From contig JAHDXO010000018.1 in assembly GCA_023382975.1 (NCBI GenBank), forward strand, positions 44,477-108,476: DNA of 64,000 nucleotides, written 5' to 3'. The position numbers were made by a program, and so were the translations under genes. Positions 34,696-43,853 of the stretch are shown here, one piece after another; the first letter of the stretch is position 1; each line of letters starts with the position of its first letter. The notes beneath the pieces were generated by a model that was not told the origin of the DNA, did not search any database, and saw nothing but the letters and a program-made list of their open reading frames with translations. This DNA comes from Pirellulaceae bacterium (lineage in GTDB: Bacteria > Planctomycetota > Planctomycetia > Pirellulales > Pirellulaceae).

Positions 34696-36129
34696 TTACG
34701 GCGCCGCGCCGGGCTTGAGATCGAGCATGGCGTTCCGCCAGCCGGCTTCGAACTTGGGCAGCGGCGTGTCGATCAGACGCGTGAATCGAGCGATGGCTCC
34801 GAAATTCTCCGGGTTGGCGACGTAGTCATCCAGCCGATGGTCGCTCAGCAGGTTCTGCTCGTACGTTAAATAGTATGCCAACCCCCAGGCGACCAAATAG
34901 AGCTGTCCGGCAACGTCACCGCGATGGCTGTCCAGGAAGCGGTCGTCCGAAGCATTCAACATATCGGCCAAATGCGGCGGTTGCATTCCGGCCAGATCGC
35001 GCTGCAGCGGCTGCAGACGCTGAACGTCCGGAGCGTCGATCCGCAAGGTGTCGCCGTCCAGTTGAGCCGACTCGAAGATCTGCGCCAGGCCTTCGTTCAA
35101 CCAGCGCGGCAGCGGTTGCCGGGGATCGGTGTAGACATAGTTTTCGACATAGGCATGGAACGCTTCATGGTACAGCCGCGCGAACATCTGCCGGGTGACC
35201 TCGATAAAGCGGGATTGGTTCTGACGTTCGACGATTTCGATTCTGGCCAGCGCCGCGTCATACTCGCGCTGCCAAGCGGAACGGCGAAGCCGCGACTCTT
35301 GCTCGATCTCTGCGTCGCTGAAGCCGTTGCGACGCAGTTGGTCCAGGACCGCGGCCAAGTTCGCCGGGAACGCTTCCTGGAGCATTCGGTACTGTCGCCG
35401 CACTTCGGCGTGGTGCGTCCGCGTGCGAGACAACCGCTCGGTGTACGCGTTCAAGTCGCTGCCTGCGACGATTCGGTTCTCCGCCGACGAAAAGAACGCC
35501 GGATTGACGATCTGGAACCCGGATTCGTGAACGCGGCGCCGATATTCGTCCATCGCGCCGAACAGTTCGATGCGCAGTCGGCCCGTGGGCTCGACACGAG
35601 GCGGCAGGATCTGCCGATAAGCCCGAAAGATCTGCTCGACGCGCACGACACTGCGGCGCGTCGTTTCTTCGTCTGTGGTGCTTTCCAGACGGAACCAAGG
35701 ACCGTCGTAGATCCAAACCGGCGACTGGCCGATGGTTTCCTGGCGCAGCTCGACGTCGTCCATGCGACCAACCTCGATGCGGGCACGGCGCCGAAGGCTG
35801 TCAATCCGCTTGATCAAGTCGCCTCGCTGCAGTTCGTCCAGCCGCTCGATGGCTGCGATTTGGTCGGCGGCCACGGGACGCACGACGGCGAACATCGGTC
35901 TGCCCGGCGGACGAAGAATCTCGACGAATTCGATCCCGTCGCGTCCCTCGGCCTGAATCAGTCCCTGATGAACGGTGCCATCCTTTCGTTTCACCATGTC
36001 GAATCGCCAATCGCTCGCCACATCGTCAGCGCGGGTTTCCGCCTTCGGCGTTTCCGCCGCTGGCGTGGGCAACGCCATGACGAACATTGAAAAACCGAAT
36101 GCGGCCAAACCGGCAATCGGCATCCTCAT
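34696..36129 (-). CDS. Secreted DUF1570-type zinc metallopeptidase-like protein
   Basis: A 477-residue protein with a signal peptide (MRMPIAGLAAFGFSMFVM, cleavage near PAAE). The C-terminal half has an HExxH zinc site (LYHEAFHAYVENYVY) followed by PRWLNEGLAQIFE, the downstream Glu of gluzincins, as in DUF1570 proteins. The N-terminal half has a small beta domain (VKRKDGTVHQGLI) and helical linkers. It is probably periplasmic; substrate unknown. I start at ATG 36129 because GGAGG lies upstream and the signal peptide begins there; a longer frame from 36225 has an atypical Arg/Pro-rich extension. It is convergent with the GT4 gene and divergent from the TonB receptor. Confidence 0.8.
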   Translation of the reverse strand: MRMPIAGLAAFGFSMFVMALPTPAAETPKAETRADDVASDWRFDMVKRKDGTVHQGLIQAEGRDGIEFVEILRPPGRPMFAVVRPVAADQIAAIERLDELQRGDLIKRIDSLRRRARIEVGRMDDVELRQETIGQSPVWIYDGPWFRLESTTDEETTRRSVVRVEQIFRAYRQILPPRVEPTGRLRIELFGAMDEYRRRVHESGFQIVNPAFFSSAENRIVAGSDLNAYTERLSRTRTHHAEVRRQYRMLQEAFPANLAAVLDQLRRNGFSDAEIEQESRLRRSAWQREYDAALARIEIVERQNQSRFIEVTRQMFARLYHEAFHAYVENYVYTDPRQPLPRWLNEGLAQIFESAQLDGDTLRIDAPDVQRLQPLQRDLAGMQPPHLADMLNASDDRFLDSHRGDVAGQLYLVAWGLAYYLTYEQNLLSDHRLDDYVANPENFGAIARFTRLIDTPLPKFEAGWRNAMLDLKPGAAP

Positions 36130-36391
36130 CGGCCGCGGCCTCCAGCCGTTTCGCGGCGGCGGAAACTTGGGACGAGAATCCAGGCTGCGTTGCAAATTGT
36201 TCGGTTTCATGTGTTTACGATGCACGATGGCGTCCGCGGTGGTCCTGTTTCGCCGTAAGGCCGCAAGGTTGGCGAGAGTTTACCGATTGTACGGATTAGC
36301 GCTGGGATCGGGAAACAGCACAACTCGTAGAATCCGGATTACCGATACCTTCCGTAAAACCTGCACGATTTCGACGGGGGAGGGACTTGCG

Positions 36392-38347
36392 TTGATTTTT
36401 CGCTGGAAGATGATCGTTTTGTTCGTGCTGCTGGGGTTGCTTGCGGTGTCGCCGACGCCGGGCCAGGAGGACGAGATTGCCGAGGAGACGCTCCAGCCGA
36501 CGGAAGAGATTACGCCCGGTGTTCCGGAACTCCCGGAGACGATGGTCGAGGCCGAGTTGAGTGGCCAGGAGGTCTCGGCGCCGACTCGAACCGCCCGACC
36601 CCTGGAGCAAGTGGCCAGTTCCACCACGATCGTTACGGGCGAGCAGTTGCAGGACCAGAACTTCACGTTGGTCGCCGAGGCGCTGCGCAGCGTGCCCGGC
36701 GTCGACGTCGTGCGGGCCGGACCGACGGGCGGCCAGACTTCGCTGTTTCTGCGCGGTGCCAATTCGCAACATACCAAGGTGCTGATCGACGGCATTCCCG
36801 TGAACGACCCGAGCAACGCCAGCCGTTCGTTCGATTTTTCCGCACTGGCCGTCGACGAGATCGAACGGATCGAAGTGGTCCGCGGCCCGCAAAGCACCTT
36901 GTACGGAACGGATGCGATCGGCGGCGTGGTCAGCATCGTCACCAAGCGGGGACAGGGTCCGCTGAGCGTCCAGGCGTATGGCGAGGGCGGCAGCTTTGGC
37001 ACCCACCGCGAAGGAATCCGAGCCAGCGGCGGCACGGAATGCTACCACTATTCCATCGGCGGCTCGTTCTATCAGGCCGACGGATTTTCCGCCGCTGCCG
37101 AGCGGTTGGGCAATGTCGAAGACGACGGATTCCGGCTGGGCACGGTTTCGAGCCGCTTCGGTTGGACACCTGCCGATTCCTTCGATGTCGACTGTGTCGT
37201 TCGCTGGACCGATTCGCGAGCCGAACTGGACGACGCTTCGTTTTCCCTGGGACAACCGCCGACCGACGACCCTCGTCGCTTGTATTTGACCAACCAGTTG
37301 TTCAGCCGCATCCAGACGACTTGGCGGATGCTCGACGATGCGATCGAGCAGAAAGTGTCTTTCAATGTGTCCGACTACGACCGCACGGATACCGACGACG
37401 AATTTCCCACGGATTTTGCCGGGCGCACGCTGATGTTCGATTGGCAGAGCAATTTGCACTTGACCTGCAACAATCTGCTGGTCGTTGGGGTGGACTACTT
37501 GGACGAGAGCGCATCGTCGTTCGCGCCCTTTGGTTTTCCGCCGTTTGCCGATGCTTCGCAGGACAAGACGGGAATCTACGTCGAGGACCAATTCCAGTTG
37601 GGCGAACGCTGGTTCAATACGGTCGGATTCCGTTGGGACGAATGGAACACCGCCGGATCGGCCGACACCTACCGCCTGACGTCCTTGTACCGGATCGACG
37701 AGACGGGCACCGCGCTGCACGGCACCATCGGCACGGGGTTCCGCGCTCCGTCGCTGGCGGAAAACCTGTTTCCCTTCGGGAACCCCAATTTGCTGCCGGA
37801 ACGGAGCAAGGGCTGGGATGTCGGTGCAACGCAGCAACTTGTGCCCGACCAACTGATCGTCGACGTAACCTACTTCCGGAACGACATTCAAGATCTGATT
37901 CTGTTCGATCTGGCGACGTTCACGCTGGAAAACATCGGGCAAGCCCGAACGCACGGCGTTGAAGTTACCGGGCGGTGGCATTGGAGCGACGATACGCTGG
38001 TCACCGCGAACTACACACGAACCGATACGTTGGATTTGGACACCGGCTCGCCACTGGTCCGGCGCCCGCGCGACAAGGGCAACGTCTCGATCGGCCACTA
38101 CTTCCTCGACCGCCGGGCGTATGCCGATCTGAACGCGTGGATCGTCGGTCAGCGCACCGATTCTCGGGATGGATCGGTGACGCTGCCCGGATACGCGGTC
38201 ATCAATCTTGCAGGTTACTACAACGTGACCGATCGCATGCAGCTCTTCTCGCGCATCGACAACCTGTTCAATCGGCAATACGAACAGATCACTGGCTATA
38301 GCACGGGTGGGTTTTTGGCGGTCGGCGGCGTCCGCTGCACATGGTGA
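36392..38347 (+). CDS. TonB-dependent outer-membrane receptor
   Basis: A 651-residue receptor that imports a ligand across the outer membrane using TonB energy. It has a signal peptide (residues 1 to about 24), a plug at about 65-175 (VASSTTIVTGEQLQDQ, ALRSVPGVDVVR, LFLRGANSQHTKVLIDGIPV, IEVVRGPQSTLYGTDAIGG) and a 22-strand-type barrel ending ITGYSTGGFLAVGGVRCTW. The plug most resembles BtuB-like receptors. I place the start at TTG 36392, because GGGGGAGGG lies seven bases upstream and it gives a charged signal-peptide start; ATG 36410 is the alternative. No cobalamin-riboswitch B12 box was found in front. Ligand unknown. Confidence 0.85.
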   Translation: MIFRWKMIVLFVLLGLLAVSPTPGQEDEIAEETLQPTEEITPGVPELPETMVEAELSGQEVSAPTRTARPLEQVASSTTIVTGEQLQDQNFTLVAEALRSVPGVDVVRAGPTGGQTSLFLRGANSQHTKVLIDGIPVNDPSNASRSFDFSALAVDEIERIEVVRGPQSTLYGTDAIGGVVSIVTKRGQGPLSVQAYGEGGSFGTHREGIRASGGTECYHYSIGGSFYQADGFSAAAERLGNVEDDGFRLGTVSSRFGWTPADSFDVDCVVRWTDSRAELDDASFSLGQPPTDDPRRLYLTNQLFSRIQTTWRMLDDAIEQKVSFNVSDYDRTDTDDEFPTDFAGRTLMFDWQSNLHLTCNNLLVVGVDYLDESASSFAPFGFPPFADASQDKTGIYVEDQFQLGERWFNTVGFRWDEWNTAGSADTYRLTSLYRIDETGTALHGTIGTGFRAPSLAENLFPFGNPNLLPERSKGWDVGATQQLVPDQLIVDVTYFRNDIQDLILFDLATFTLENIGQARTHGVEVTGRWHWSDDTLVTANYTRTDTLDLDTGSPLVRRPRDKGNVSIGHYFLDRRAYADLNAWIVGQRTDSRDGSVTLPGYAVINLAGYYNVTDRMQLFSRIDNLFNRQYEQITGYSTGGFLAVGGVRCTW

Positions 38348-38400
38348 GGTGGTCCAATCCCGCTCGCCAGATCTTAGGTCAATGCGCGGTGCGCGGCGGT

Positions 38401-38679
38401 TCAGTGGCCCGCCAACGGCTCTTTCTTCTCGGTGATCTGCGGCAGTTTCGGAGCCATCTCGGCATTCAACGCCTTGTAGGAAGCCCATTCGGCCGGCAAG
38501 TTGTCCTCGTGGAAAATCGCCTCCACCGGGCACTCGGGCACACAGGCTTCGCAATCGATGCACTCGTCCGGATGGATATAGAGCATCGTCTCGCCCTCGT
38601 AGAAACACTCGACCGGGCAGACCACGACGCAATCGGTGTATTTGCAGTTATCGCAGGGCTGGGCAACAACGTGGGTCAT
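38401..38679 (-). CDS. Ferredoxin with two iron-sulfur cluster motifs
   Basis: A 92-residue electron-carrier of the FdxA type. The first Cys motif CDNCKYTDCVVVCPVEC and the second CIDCEACVPECPVEA predict a 3Fe-4S/4Fe-4S or two 4Fe-4S clusters. The C-terminal helix (APKLPQITEKKEPLAGH) is typical of 7Fe ferredoxins. The start ATG 38679 has AAGGAG upstream. A near-consensus promoter precedes it. Convergent with the TonB receptor. The redox partner is unknown. Confidence 0.9.
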   Translation of the reverse strand: MTHVVAQPCDNCKYTDCVVVCPVECFYEGETMLYIHPDECIDCEACVPECPVEAIFHEDNLPAEWASYKALNAEMAPKLPQITEKKEPLAGH

Positions 38680-38744
38680 AGCGGAGATACTCCTTCTCAA
38701 ACCCTTCTGTGAAAACAGCTTCGGTCACCTTGACCAAAGCGAGC

Positions 38745-38773
38745 AATCTAGTGGTGCAAGTCAAGCCTGTCAA
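38745..38773 (-). promoter_or_regulatory. Near-consensus housekeeping promoter of the ferredoxin gene
   Basis: On the minus strand TTGACA, a 17-base spacer and TAGATT match the sigma-70 consensus at 6/6 and 4/6 positions. The -10 is 66 bases before the ATG. This is the best promoter match found in the window. Confidence 0.65.
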
Positions 38774-38898
38774 GGACGCCGCATCAAACCACTCACGGCT
38801 AGTGCCTCGCTGACTAGCTTGATTGTGGAAACGAGGCACACCAGTAGGTGCTAAATGCTGGAATGTTTCTCTTGCTTCGTTTGACGAGGCCGCCTAGA

Positions 38899-39627
38899 AT
38901 GAAGACGGAAGAACGTCGCAGGCGTGCCGGAACCGCACTCGGGCGAGCGGCGTCCAAGGGCATGGAAGGCGGAGTGACTTTCGCTGTCTCCAGGTCAAGC
39001 AAGCAGGATGTATCCCTTTTTCAGGGTAAACAGCTCGTGGCACTTTCCGCTATTGATCGAAAACTGTTGCAACGGTGTTTGAGCGGGAAGCCGCATTCGT
39101 GGGAAGATTTCGTTGATCGGTTCATCGGCTTGGTTCTCCATGTCATTCGCCACACGGCCCGATCTCGCTCCCTGCGTCTAACGCCACAAGACGAGGAAGA
39201 TTTGGCCTCGGAGTTCTTTCTGGCGGTGATCCGCGACGACTACGCGGTTCTGAGGAAATTCCGCGGTGAGAGCAGTCTGGCCACGTATCTGACCGTTGTG
39301 GCCCGTCGCGTGATCGTCCGGGAATTGCTGCGGCACGGCAAGGCTAGTTCACCGATCAAGTCATCGCCTTTGGGCTACGAAGCCCTGTCGGATCCGATGG
39401 CCACCCTTCCCGAGGAGAGGATCAGCAACCGCGAGGAATTGGACCGGCTGATGCGCGGCCTGAGCGGCGCCGAGGCGGATGTGGTGCGACTGTATCACTT
39501 GGAAGGGAAGAGCTACCGCGAGATCAGCTCTGCCGTGGGCATGCCCGAAAACAGCATCGGACCGACGCTCAGCCGTGCGCGGGCGAAGTTGCGGTATGCG
39601 GTGAGCGACCTGTCGGCATCGCGCTGA
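38899..39627 (+). CDS. RNA polymerase sigma-70 family (ECF-like) factor
   Basis: A 242-residue sigma factor. Region 2 is seen around EEDLASEFFLAVIRDDYAVL and FRGESSLATYLTVVARRVIV, and region 4 as LSGAEADVVRLYHLEGKSYREI followed by SRARAKLR. No anti-sigma gene is adjacent. The first about 30 residues are Arg-rich and poorly defined; ATG 38899 is used, but 38962 (MEGG) or GTG 38848 are possible. It is divergent from the ferredoxin gene and convergent with the next minus-strand gene. Confidence 0.8.
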   Translation: MKTEERRRRAGTALGRAASKGMEGGVTFAVSRSSKQDVSLFQGKQLVALSAIDRKLLQRCLSGKPHSWEDFVDRFIGLVLHVIRHTARSRSLRLTPQDEEDLASEFFLAVIRDDYAVLRKFRGESSLATYLTVVARRVIVRELLRHGKASSPIKSSPLGYEALSDPMATLPEERISNREELDRLMRGLSGAEADVVRLYHLEGKSYREISSAVGMPENSIGPTLSRARAKLRYAVSDLSASR

Positions 39628-39656
39628 GCCGACGACGGTTCACTGGACGTCACGCT

Positions 39657-40667
39657 TTAGCCTGGGGGTTTCGGGCTTTCGATCGCTTCGATGACGGTGT
39701 CCAAGGTGCCCACGGAAGAGACTCGAACTTGCCCGCCTTCCCAGGGAATCTCCGACGCGATCTCCTGCCGGCTTTGGGATCGTACCAGTCGGCCTGCTGC
39801 GTTGTCGAAGTGCAAAATGCCCGTGTCGCGCTGTTCGCGTCCAGGTGGGGGTTCGTCGAACGCGCCGGCCTGTTCGCCGGAACGAGCCGTGGTGGTTCGA
39901 TGCACGACCTGCAGAGTTCGGCCGCCTTCGACCGCGGTTCCTCGGTATTCGTAGCGGTTGGTCTGTGACACCTTGCCGGACGGAGTCTCGATTTCGCGGA
40001 TGTCTTCCCAAACATCACCCGGGCGAACCGGATTCTCGGGCAGCCGCCCCAGCGCTTGTCGCAGCATTCGGTCGATGCCTTCGCGCGTCAGCAGGTTTTT
40101 CCAGCGGCTATAGGCAGTCACGCCGCGCAGCAGGCTGTCTGTTTCCGCGGGCATCTGAACCGCCCGGATTTCGCCCTGGGGACTTAGGATGATTTCGATG
40201 CGGCTTTTCAGCAACGGTCGCACCGTGGCGGCGATCTCCTCCAGTGGCTTCGGTGCGGGATCGGGCGACTCCGAGTCGTAGTTCGACGTCTTCCCGTCGG
40301 CTTGGGTTACCTGAAGGATCAGCCGCTTGAACGACTGCTCGATCTGTATCGCGTCCCCGGGGCCGGGAGTCTGCGGGACCGTACGGACCACGCTCCACTG
40401 GAGTTCCATTGCGGTGAGCATCGACACTTCGCTTTGCTTCTCTCCGATTCGCATCTCGGTTCGGATTCGCTGCGTCATCCGAATGCGCAGTTGATCGCCT
40501 GGATGCAAACGCCAAACGATCGTGAGTGCGTCGTTTGGTTCGGAGGATAAGGCAGTCGCGGATAGCAGCCAGCCAAGCGTGGCCAGCGCAGCGAAGGCAA
40601 TCTGCCAGGAAGTGGCCGCAGCGGATTTCGTGTTTGCTGATCGGAACGATCGGCCGCGGTGCCACAT
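39657..40667 (-). CDS. Secreted protein, DUF6263-like, unknown function
   Basis: A 336-residue protein with a signal peptide (residues to about 42, preceded by an Arg-rich n-region). The mature part is a beta-rich lipoprotein-like domain with repeated polar strands (GDQLRIRMTQRIRTEM, PVRPGDVWEDIREIETPSGK). The pattern resembles DUF6263. It ends IESPKPPG. It is 22 bases from the next minus-strand gene upstream, so the two may be one transcript. No enzyme motif is visible. Confidence 0.6.
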   Translation of the reverse strand: MWHRGRSFRSANTKSAAATSWQIAFAALATLGWLLSATALSSEPNDALTIVWRLHPGDQLRIRMTQRIRTEMRIGEKQSEVSMLTAMELQWSVVRTVPQTPGPGDAIQIEQSFKRLILQVTQADGKTSNYDSESPDPAPKPLEEIAATVRPLLKSRIEIILSPQGEIRAVQMPAETDSLLRGVTAYSRWKNLLTREGIDRMLRQALGRLPENPVRPGDVWEDIREIETPSGKVSQTNRYEYRGTAVEGGRTLQVVHRTTTARSGEQAGAFDEPPPGREQRDTGILHFDNAAGRLVRSQSRQEIASEIPWEGGQVRVSSVGTLDTVIEAIESPKPPG

Positions 40668-40689
40668 TTCGCTTGCTCCGTATAGCCGC

Positions 40690-41811
40690 CTAATGGAACA
40701 ACCGGTTGCTTGGCGCGTACGCCGTCGCCACCGATTGTTTCGGAACCTCGACCGGCAGCGGCTGGACGTCGAACGAGATGCCGTCCAAGTTGCGTGGCAC
40801 CAGTCCGACGGATGACTGGCCCGGCAATTTCTGTTGCTGAGCCCCGTACTTCTTCATGATGTCGACGATCCGTGGATCGAGTTCCGTTTTGCCGTCGGGC
40901 AACTGCCGGCCCAGAGTCTCGAAACTGCCGATGGTCACGATGCTTTCGTAGCGGTCGTGGAATTCGTAGGCTTCCACGCCCTGCTTTCGCAACGCGAGCG
41001 TCAAGTCGTGCGCCTTGATGCCAGCTTCCTCCAGTTTGCTGGGCAATCCGCGGCCCTGACGTTCGATTTCGTCCAGCTTCATCGTCGACGAACCGCGGAA
41101 GGACGCGACGCGGACGGTGTAGCTGCCCCGGTTGTTCAGCAAGCTGTAATTCAAGTCGCGATTCATTCGCTCGACCAGCGGATCGAGCCCATCGGGCACA
41201 AAGTACTCTTGAGGCAGCAGCGGATTTCGCGTCACAAACGCGTTTCGCATCGGTCCCTGCTCGCGGCGGTCGGTATCGGGGGAGAGCCGCTTCTGCAGTT
41301 CGCGCAGCCCAATGAAGCGCTGGGTTGTCGATTTGTTCTTGTTGATGTCCAAGCAGTCCGGCCGAGCGTGTTTGATTTTGTCCAGAACTTTCTCGATGGT
41401 GGGATCGTTCACGTTCGTGAAATTGCCGGCCAGCACGGCCAACTCCTCGAATTTCGCGGCGTTTGCGTGCCGCATCACTTTCGGCCCGCCATAACGGTTC
41501 AACCCCAGTCCCATCACGGGTTTCGTGAAGTCGTACGTTTCCTCGTGGATATAGGCTTCCACGTTCAGATCCCGACGCAGTTCGTATACCAGTTGCTTGG
41601 CCTGCTGTTCCGCGTTGGGACCGGCGAACGAAGCAGCCAGGATCATCCAGGGCCCCTGGTTCTCGGTCAGCCGGTACTCTTTGTCCTTCGCGGCGTCCAC
41701 CCGTTTGAATGGGATCAACATCTCCCAAGGTTTGGCAGCCCGGGCAGCCGTGGCAAGAGACTGAGTGGAAGCGATGGCCAGGAGCAAGCAGAGAAAGCGG
41801 CGCTGGTTCAT
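40690..41811 (-). CDS. Secreted SPOR-like or repeat protein, unknown function
   Basis: A 373-residue exported protein with a signal peptide (MNQRRFLCLLLAIASTQS, cleavage near AARA). It has two related segments: residues about 45-85 (WMILAASFAGPNAEQQAKQL) and about 240-320 (YTVRVASFRG, LRKQGVEAYEFHDRYESIVTIGSF). Both have the beta-alpha-beta spacing of SPOR-like peptidoglycan-binding folds. I infer a possible wall-associated role only weakly. ATG 41811 is selected by the signal peptide. It lies upstream of the DUF6263-like gene on the same strand. Confidence 0.6.
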   Translation of the reverse strand: MNQRRFLCLLLAIASTQSLATAARAAKPWEMLIPFKRVDAAKDKEYRLTENQGPWMILAASFAGPNAEQQAKQLVYELRRDLNVEAYIHEETYDFTKPVMGLGLNRYGGPKVMRHANAAKFEELAVLAGNFTNVNDPTIEKVLDKIKHARPDCLDINKNKSTTQRFIGLRELQKRLSPDTDRREQGPMRNAFVTRNPLLPQEYFVPDGLDPLVERMNRDLNYSLLNNRGSYTVRVASFRGSSTMKLDEIERQGRGLPSKLEEAGIKAHDLTLALRKQGVEAYEFHDRYESIVTIGSFETLGRQLPDGKTELDPRIVDIMKKYGAQQQKLPGQSSVGLVPRNLDGISFDVQPLPVEVPKQSVATAYAPSNRLFH

Positions 41812-42233
41812 GTATCGACTCGATTTTGCTGGAGGAGAATCGTGGGACGAGCGTCCAATCCGCGAAAGTCGGGCGGCGGGAACCATACCAGATGCGCCGG
41901 CTGGATTCCAGACGAGTCTGCCGCGCGCGGGGTGCTTCGGGTGCTTTCGATGCCTGGGACCGGAAAAATCGGTCTTCCATCAACGTCGATTGTTTTGTAC
42001 AAGCCAAAAAAGTTTCGCGCCAGTGTGAAACCTGGCCGATACAGATTGATGAGAGCACCCGGGCGCTCGCTTTGAGCATCGATCAGAGCCGCTCGCACAG
42101 GTCCGTATCCCAGGATCGCGCGCGGTTGGGTTCGAGGTTCTTGGTTTGTACAGCAGCATCGGCACCTGGCGGGGAATTTCCCGCGATGCAGATGTTGTTG
42201 ACAACGGATTCCGCGTTTTCAAGGAGGAAACCG
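41812..42233. other. 422-base divergent spacer
   Basis: It separates the SPOR-like gene (minus) from the next plus-strand gene. No coding frame or known RNA was recognised. An AT-richer pocket at about 41987-42015 may hold promoters, but no good -35/-10 pair was found. Confidence 0.4.
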
Positions 42234-42650
42234 GTGAGCCCCTCATCCACGCCCATCGCCGTGTTGATGGCTTCGTTCTGTTTGAACCCTGTCGAAGACG
42301 TGGTTCGCGAGCGAGTCGATTTGATCGAGGTCAACCACTTCTACGACGAGCATGGCAAGCACGTTTTCGACCAGTTGATCTTCTACGATTGGTCGGCGCA
42401 GCAGGCCCGTTACAACATCCGCGCCTGGCGCATGTACAAGCATCCCGCCCAGTTGCCGCAGCGCGACTGGCAGCAGCGCTGTTTCGTGGCCCGTTGGCAG
42501 GATGGATTGGTGCTCCGCGAGGTTCAGGCGGAAACCATCCGCGAATCGTGGACGCAGCACGATCCGGAACTGGTCGAACGGGCGTATCTGCCCAAAGAGC
42601 AACGTCGCGAGCTGCAGAAAGTGGTTGTCGCCGGCACCGTCGCGAAATAG
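42234..42650 (+). CDS. Conserved-looking small protein of unknown function
   Basis: A 138-residue soluble protein (DLIEVNHFYDEHGKHVFDQL, YDWSAQQARYNIRAWRMYKH) that is rich in aromatic and charged residues and looks like a small alpha/beta domain. The start is GTG 42234, with an ideal AAGGAGGAAACC. No family is recognised; proteins of this kind occur in planctomycetes. It lacks a signal peptide. Confidence 0.65.
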   Translation: MSPSSTPIAVLMASFCLNPVEDVVRERVDLIEVNHFYDEHGKHVFDQLIFYDWSAQQARYNIRAWRMYKHPAQLPQRDWQQRCFVARWQDGLVLREVQAETIRESWTQHDPELVERAYLPKEQRRELQKVVVAGTVAK

Positions 42651-42684
42651 GCTGCGGCGGTGCGACTGTGCGAAGAGGGACGCT

Positions 42685-42797
42685 GAACGCGACTCGAATG
42701 GATGGATCGTCATTCCGACCCGCGGCCGGCGGACGCGGGCCACAGTGGGTTGCGGGCGCCGAACGCGACTTCGCAAGTCCGACCCGCGGTCGGCGCA
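42685..42797. repeat. Two degenerate direct repeats in a convergent spacer
   Basis: GAACGCGACT at 42685 and 42761, and CCGACCCGCGG(C/T)CGGCG at 42715 and 42779, form two units in the same order. The second unit has an internal GACTT-CGC-AAGTC hairpin. It could be part of a dispersed intergenic repeat family or a 3'-end structure for the converging genes. Confidence 0.5.
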
Positions 42798-42832
42798 CTT
42801 GGGACAGAGAGTCGAACTAGCGGCGGAGGCTC

Positions 42833-43837
42833 CTACCGCACCGTTGGACGCAGTACTTGGCAGTTGATCGCATTCAGCCGCCTCTTCAGCTCGTCGTAGG
42901 TAGCGTCGTCGGGGCAGACACCGATGATGGCGCCTCCGGAGCCAGCGAATTTCGCGCTGGCGCCGACGGACCGTGCGGTTTCAATCATCTGCAGGTGGGC
43001 TGGCAGGATGGGCACGATGCTGCGGCGGAGATCGAAATTCTCGTCCATCAACCGGCTCAGTTTCGTCGCATCTCCGCGCAGCAGGGCTTGTCTCGCCTCG
43101 AAACCCAACTCGGCGAATCGCCCCATCGCGGCATGGACGGCTGGGTCGCCTTGTTCGTAGCGTGCCCGGAGCGGTGTGTGGGAGACTTCGGTCGGCTCAC
43201 CGGCCTCGACGCTGTAGGCGACATACAGCGGCGGCAGCAGGACAGGGTCCATGCGCTCGTACACCCCGTACCGAAAGCCGTCTTCCTCCCGCATCGACTC
43301 GCGGGCAAAATCCATGTAGACCATGCCCTCGTGAACCTGGATCACGCGGTCCTGCAAACCGCCTGTGATGCCTAACTCGTCCGTCTCGACGCTTAGCGCC
43401 AGCGAAGGCTGCAGGTACAGCGGGATTTGCACCTGATAGAATTTCATCAGGGCGCGCAGAGTGGCGACGATGATGGCGCTCGATCCGGCCAGTCCTACGC
43501 AGCGCGGGATGTTGCTTTCGTACCGCACCGAGAAATTCCGCTCGTGCAGACGGTGTCGGCCTTCGCAGTATTCGACGAACTTCTTGATCGTCGCCTTGAC
43601 CAACCGGATCCCGCCGTAGTAGCCATGCGTCCGCACGTCCCGGGCCAGTTCCTGGATCGAGTCGAAGCGACTTCGGTCCTCCTGGCTCAGCACCAGCTCC
43701 AATTGCTCCCATTCGTACAGAATGGCGTCCGCGTAAAGATCGCGGACGATGATCGAAATCGTCTTGCCGTGATAGCCGTCCGACGGATTGCCGACCAAGC
43801 CGGCGCGGGCGAATCCGCGAGTTCGAATGATTTCCAT
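42833..43837 (-). CDS. GHMP kinase, glucuronokinase-like
   Basis: A 334-residue GHMP sugar kinase. It opens RGFARAGLVGNPSDGYHGKT, which matches plant-type glucuronokinase, and has the ATP loop PRCVGLAGSSAIIVATLRAL (about residues 111-130) and a C-terminal FAGSGGAIIGVC. Predicted reaction: glucuronate plus ATP gives glucuronate 1-phosphate. The following galU gene, 16 bases away on the same strand, would then supply a UDP-sugar pyrophosphorylase activity. Related GHMP members act on galactose or mevalonate, but the GNPSDG motif favours uronate/hexose. Full-length. Confidence 0.75.
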   Translation of the reverse strand: MEIIRTRGFARAGLVGNPSDGYHGKTISIIVRDLYADAILYEWEQLELVLSQEDRSRFDSIQELARDVRTHGYYGGIRLVKATIKKFVEYCEGRHRLHERNFSVRYESNIPRCVGLAGSSAIIVATLRALMKFYQVQIPLYLQPSLALSVETDELGITGGLQDRVIQVHEGMVYMDFARESMREEDGFRYGVYERMDPVLLPPLYVAYSVEAGEPTEVSHTPLRARYEQGDPAVHAAMGRFAELGFEARQALLRGDATKLSRLMDENFDLRRSIVPILPAHLQMIETARSVGASAKFAGSGGAIIGVCPDDATYDELKRRLNAINCQVLRPTVR

Positions 43838-43853
43838 CGCTGTGTCCCCCGGT

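Noticed and set aside
36226..36391. Possible cobalamin riboswitch in front of the BtuB-like receptor
   Set aside because: No B12 box or expected stems were found, and the leader is short.
36296..38632. A 778-codon minus-strand frame over the TonB receptor
   Set aside because: Overlaps both the receptor and the ferredoxin gene and has no protein-like features.
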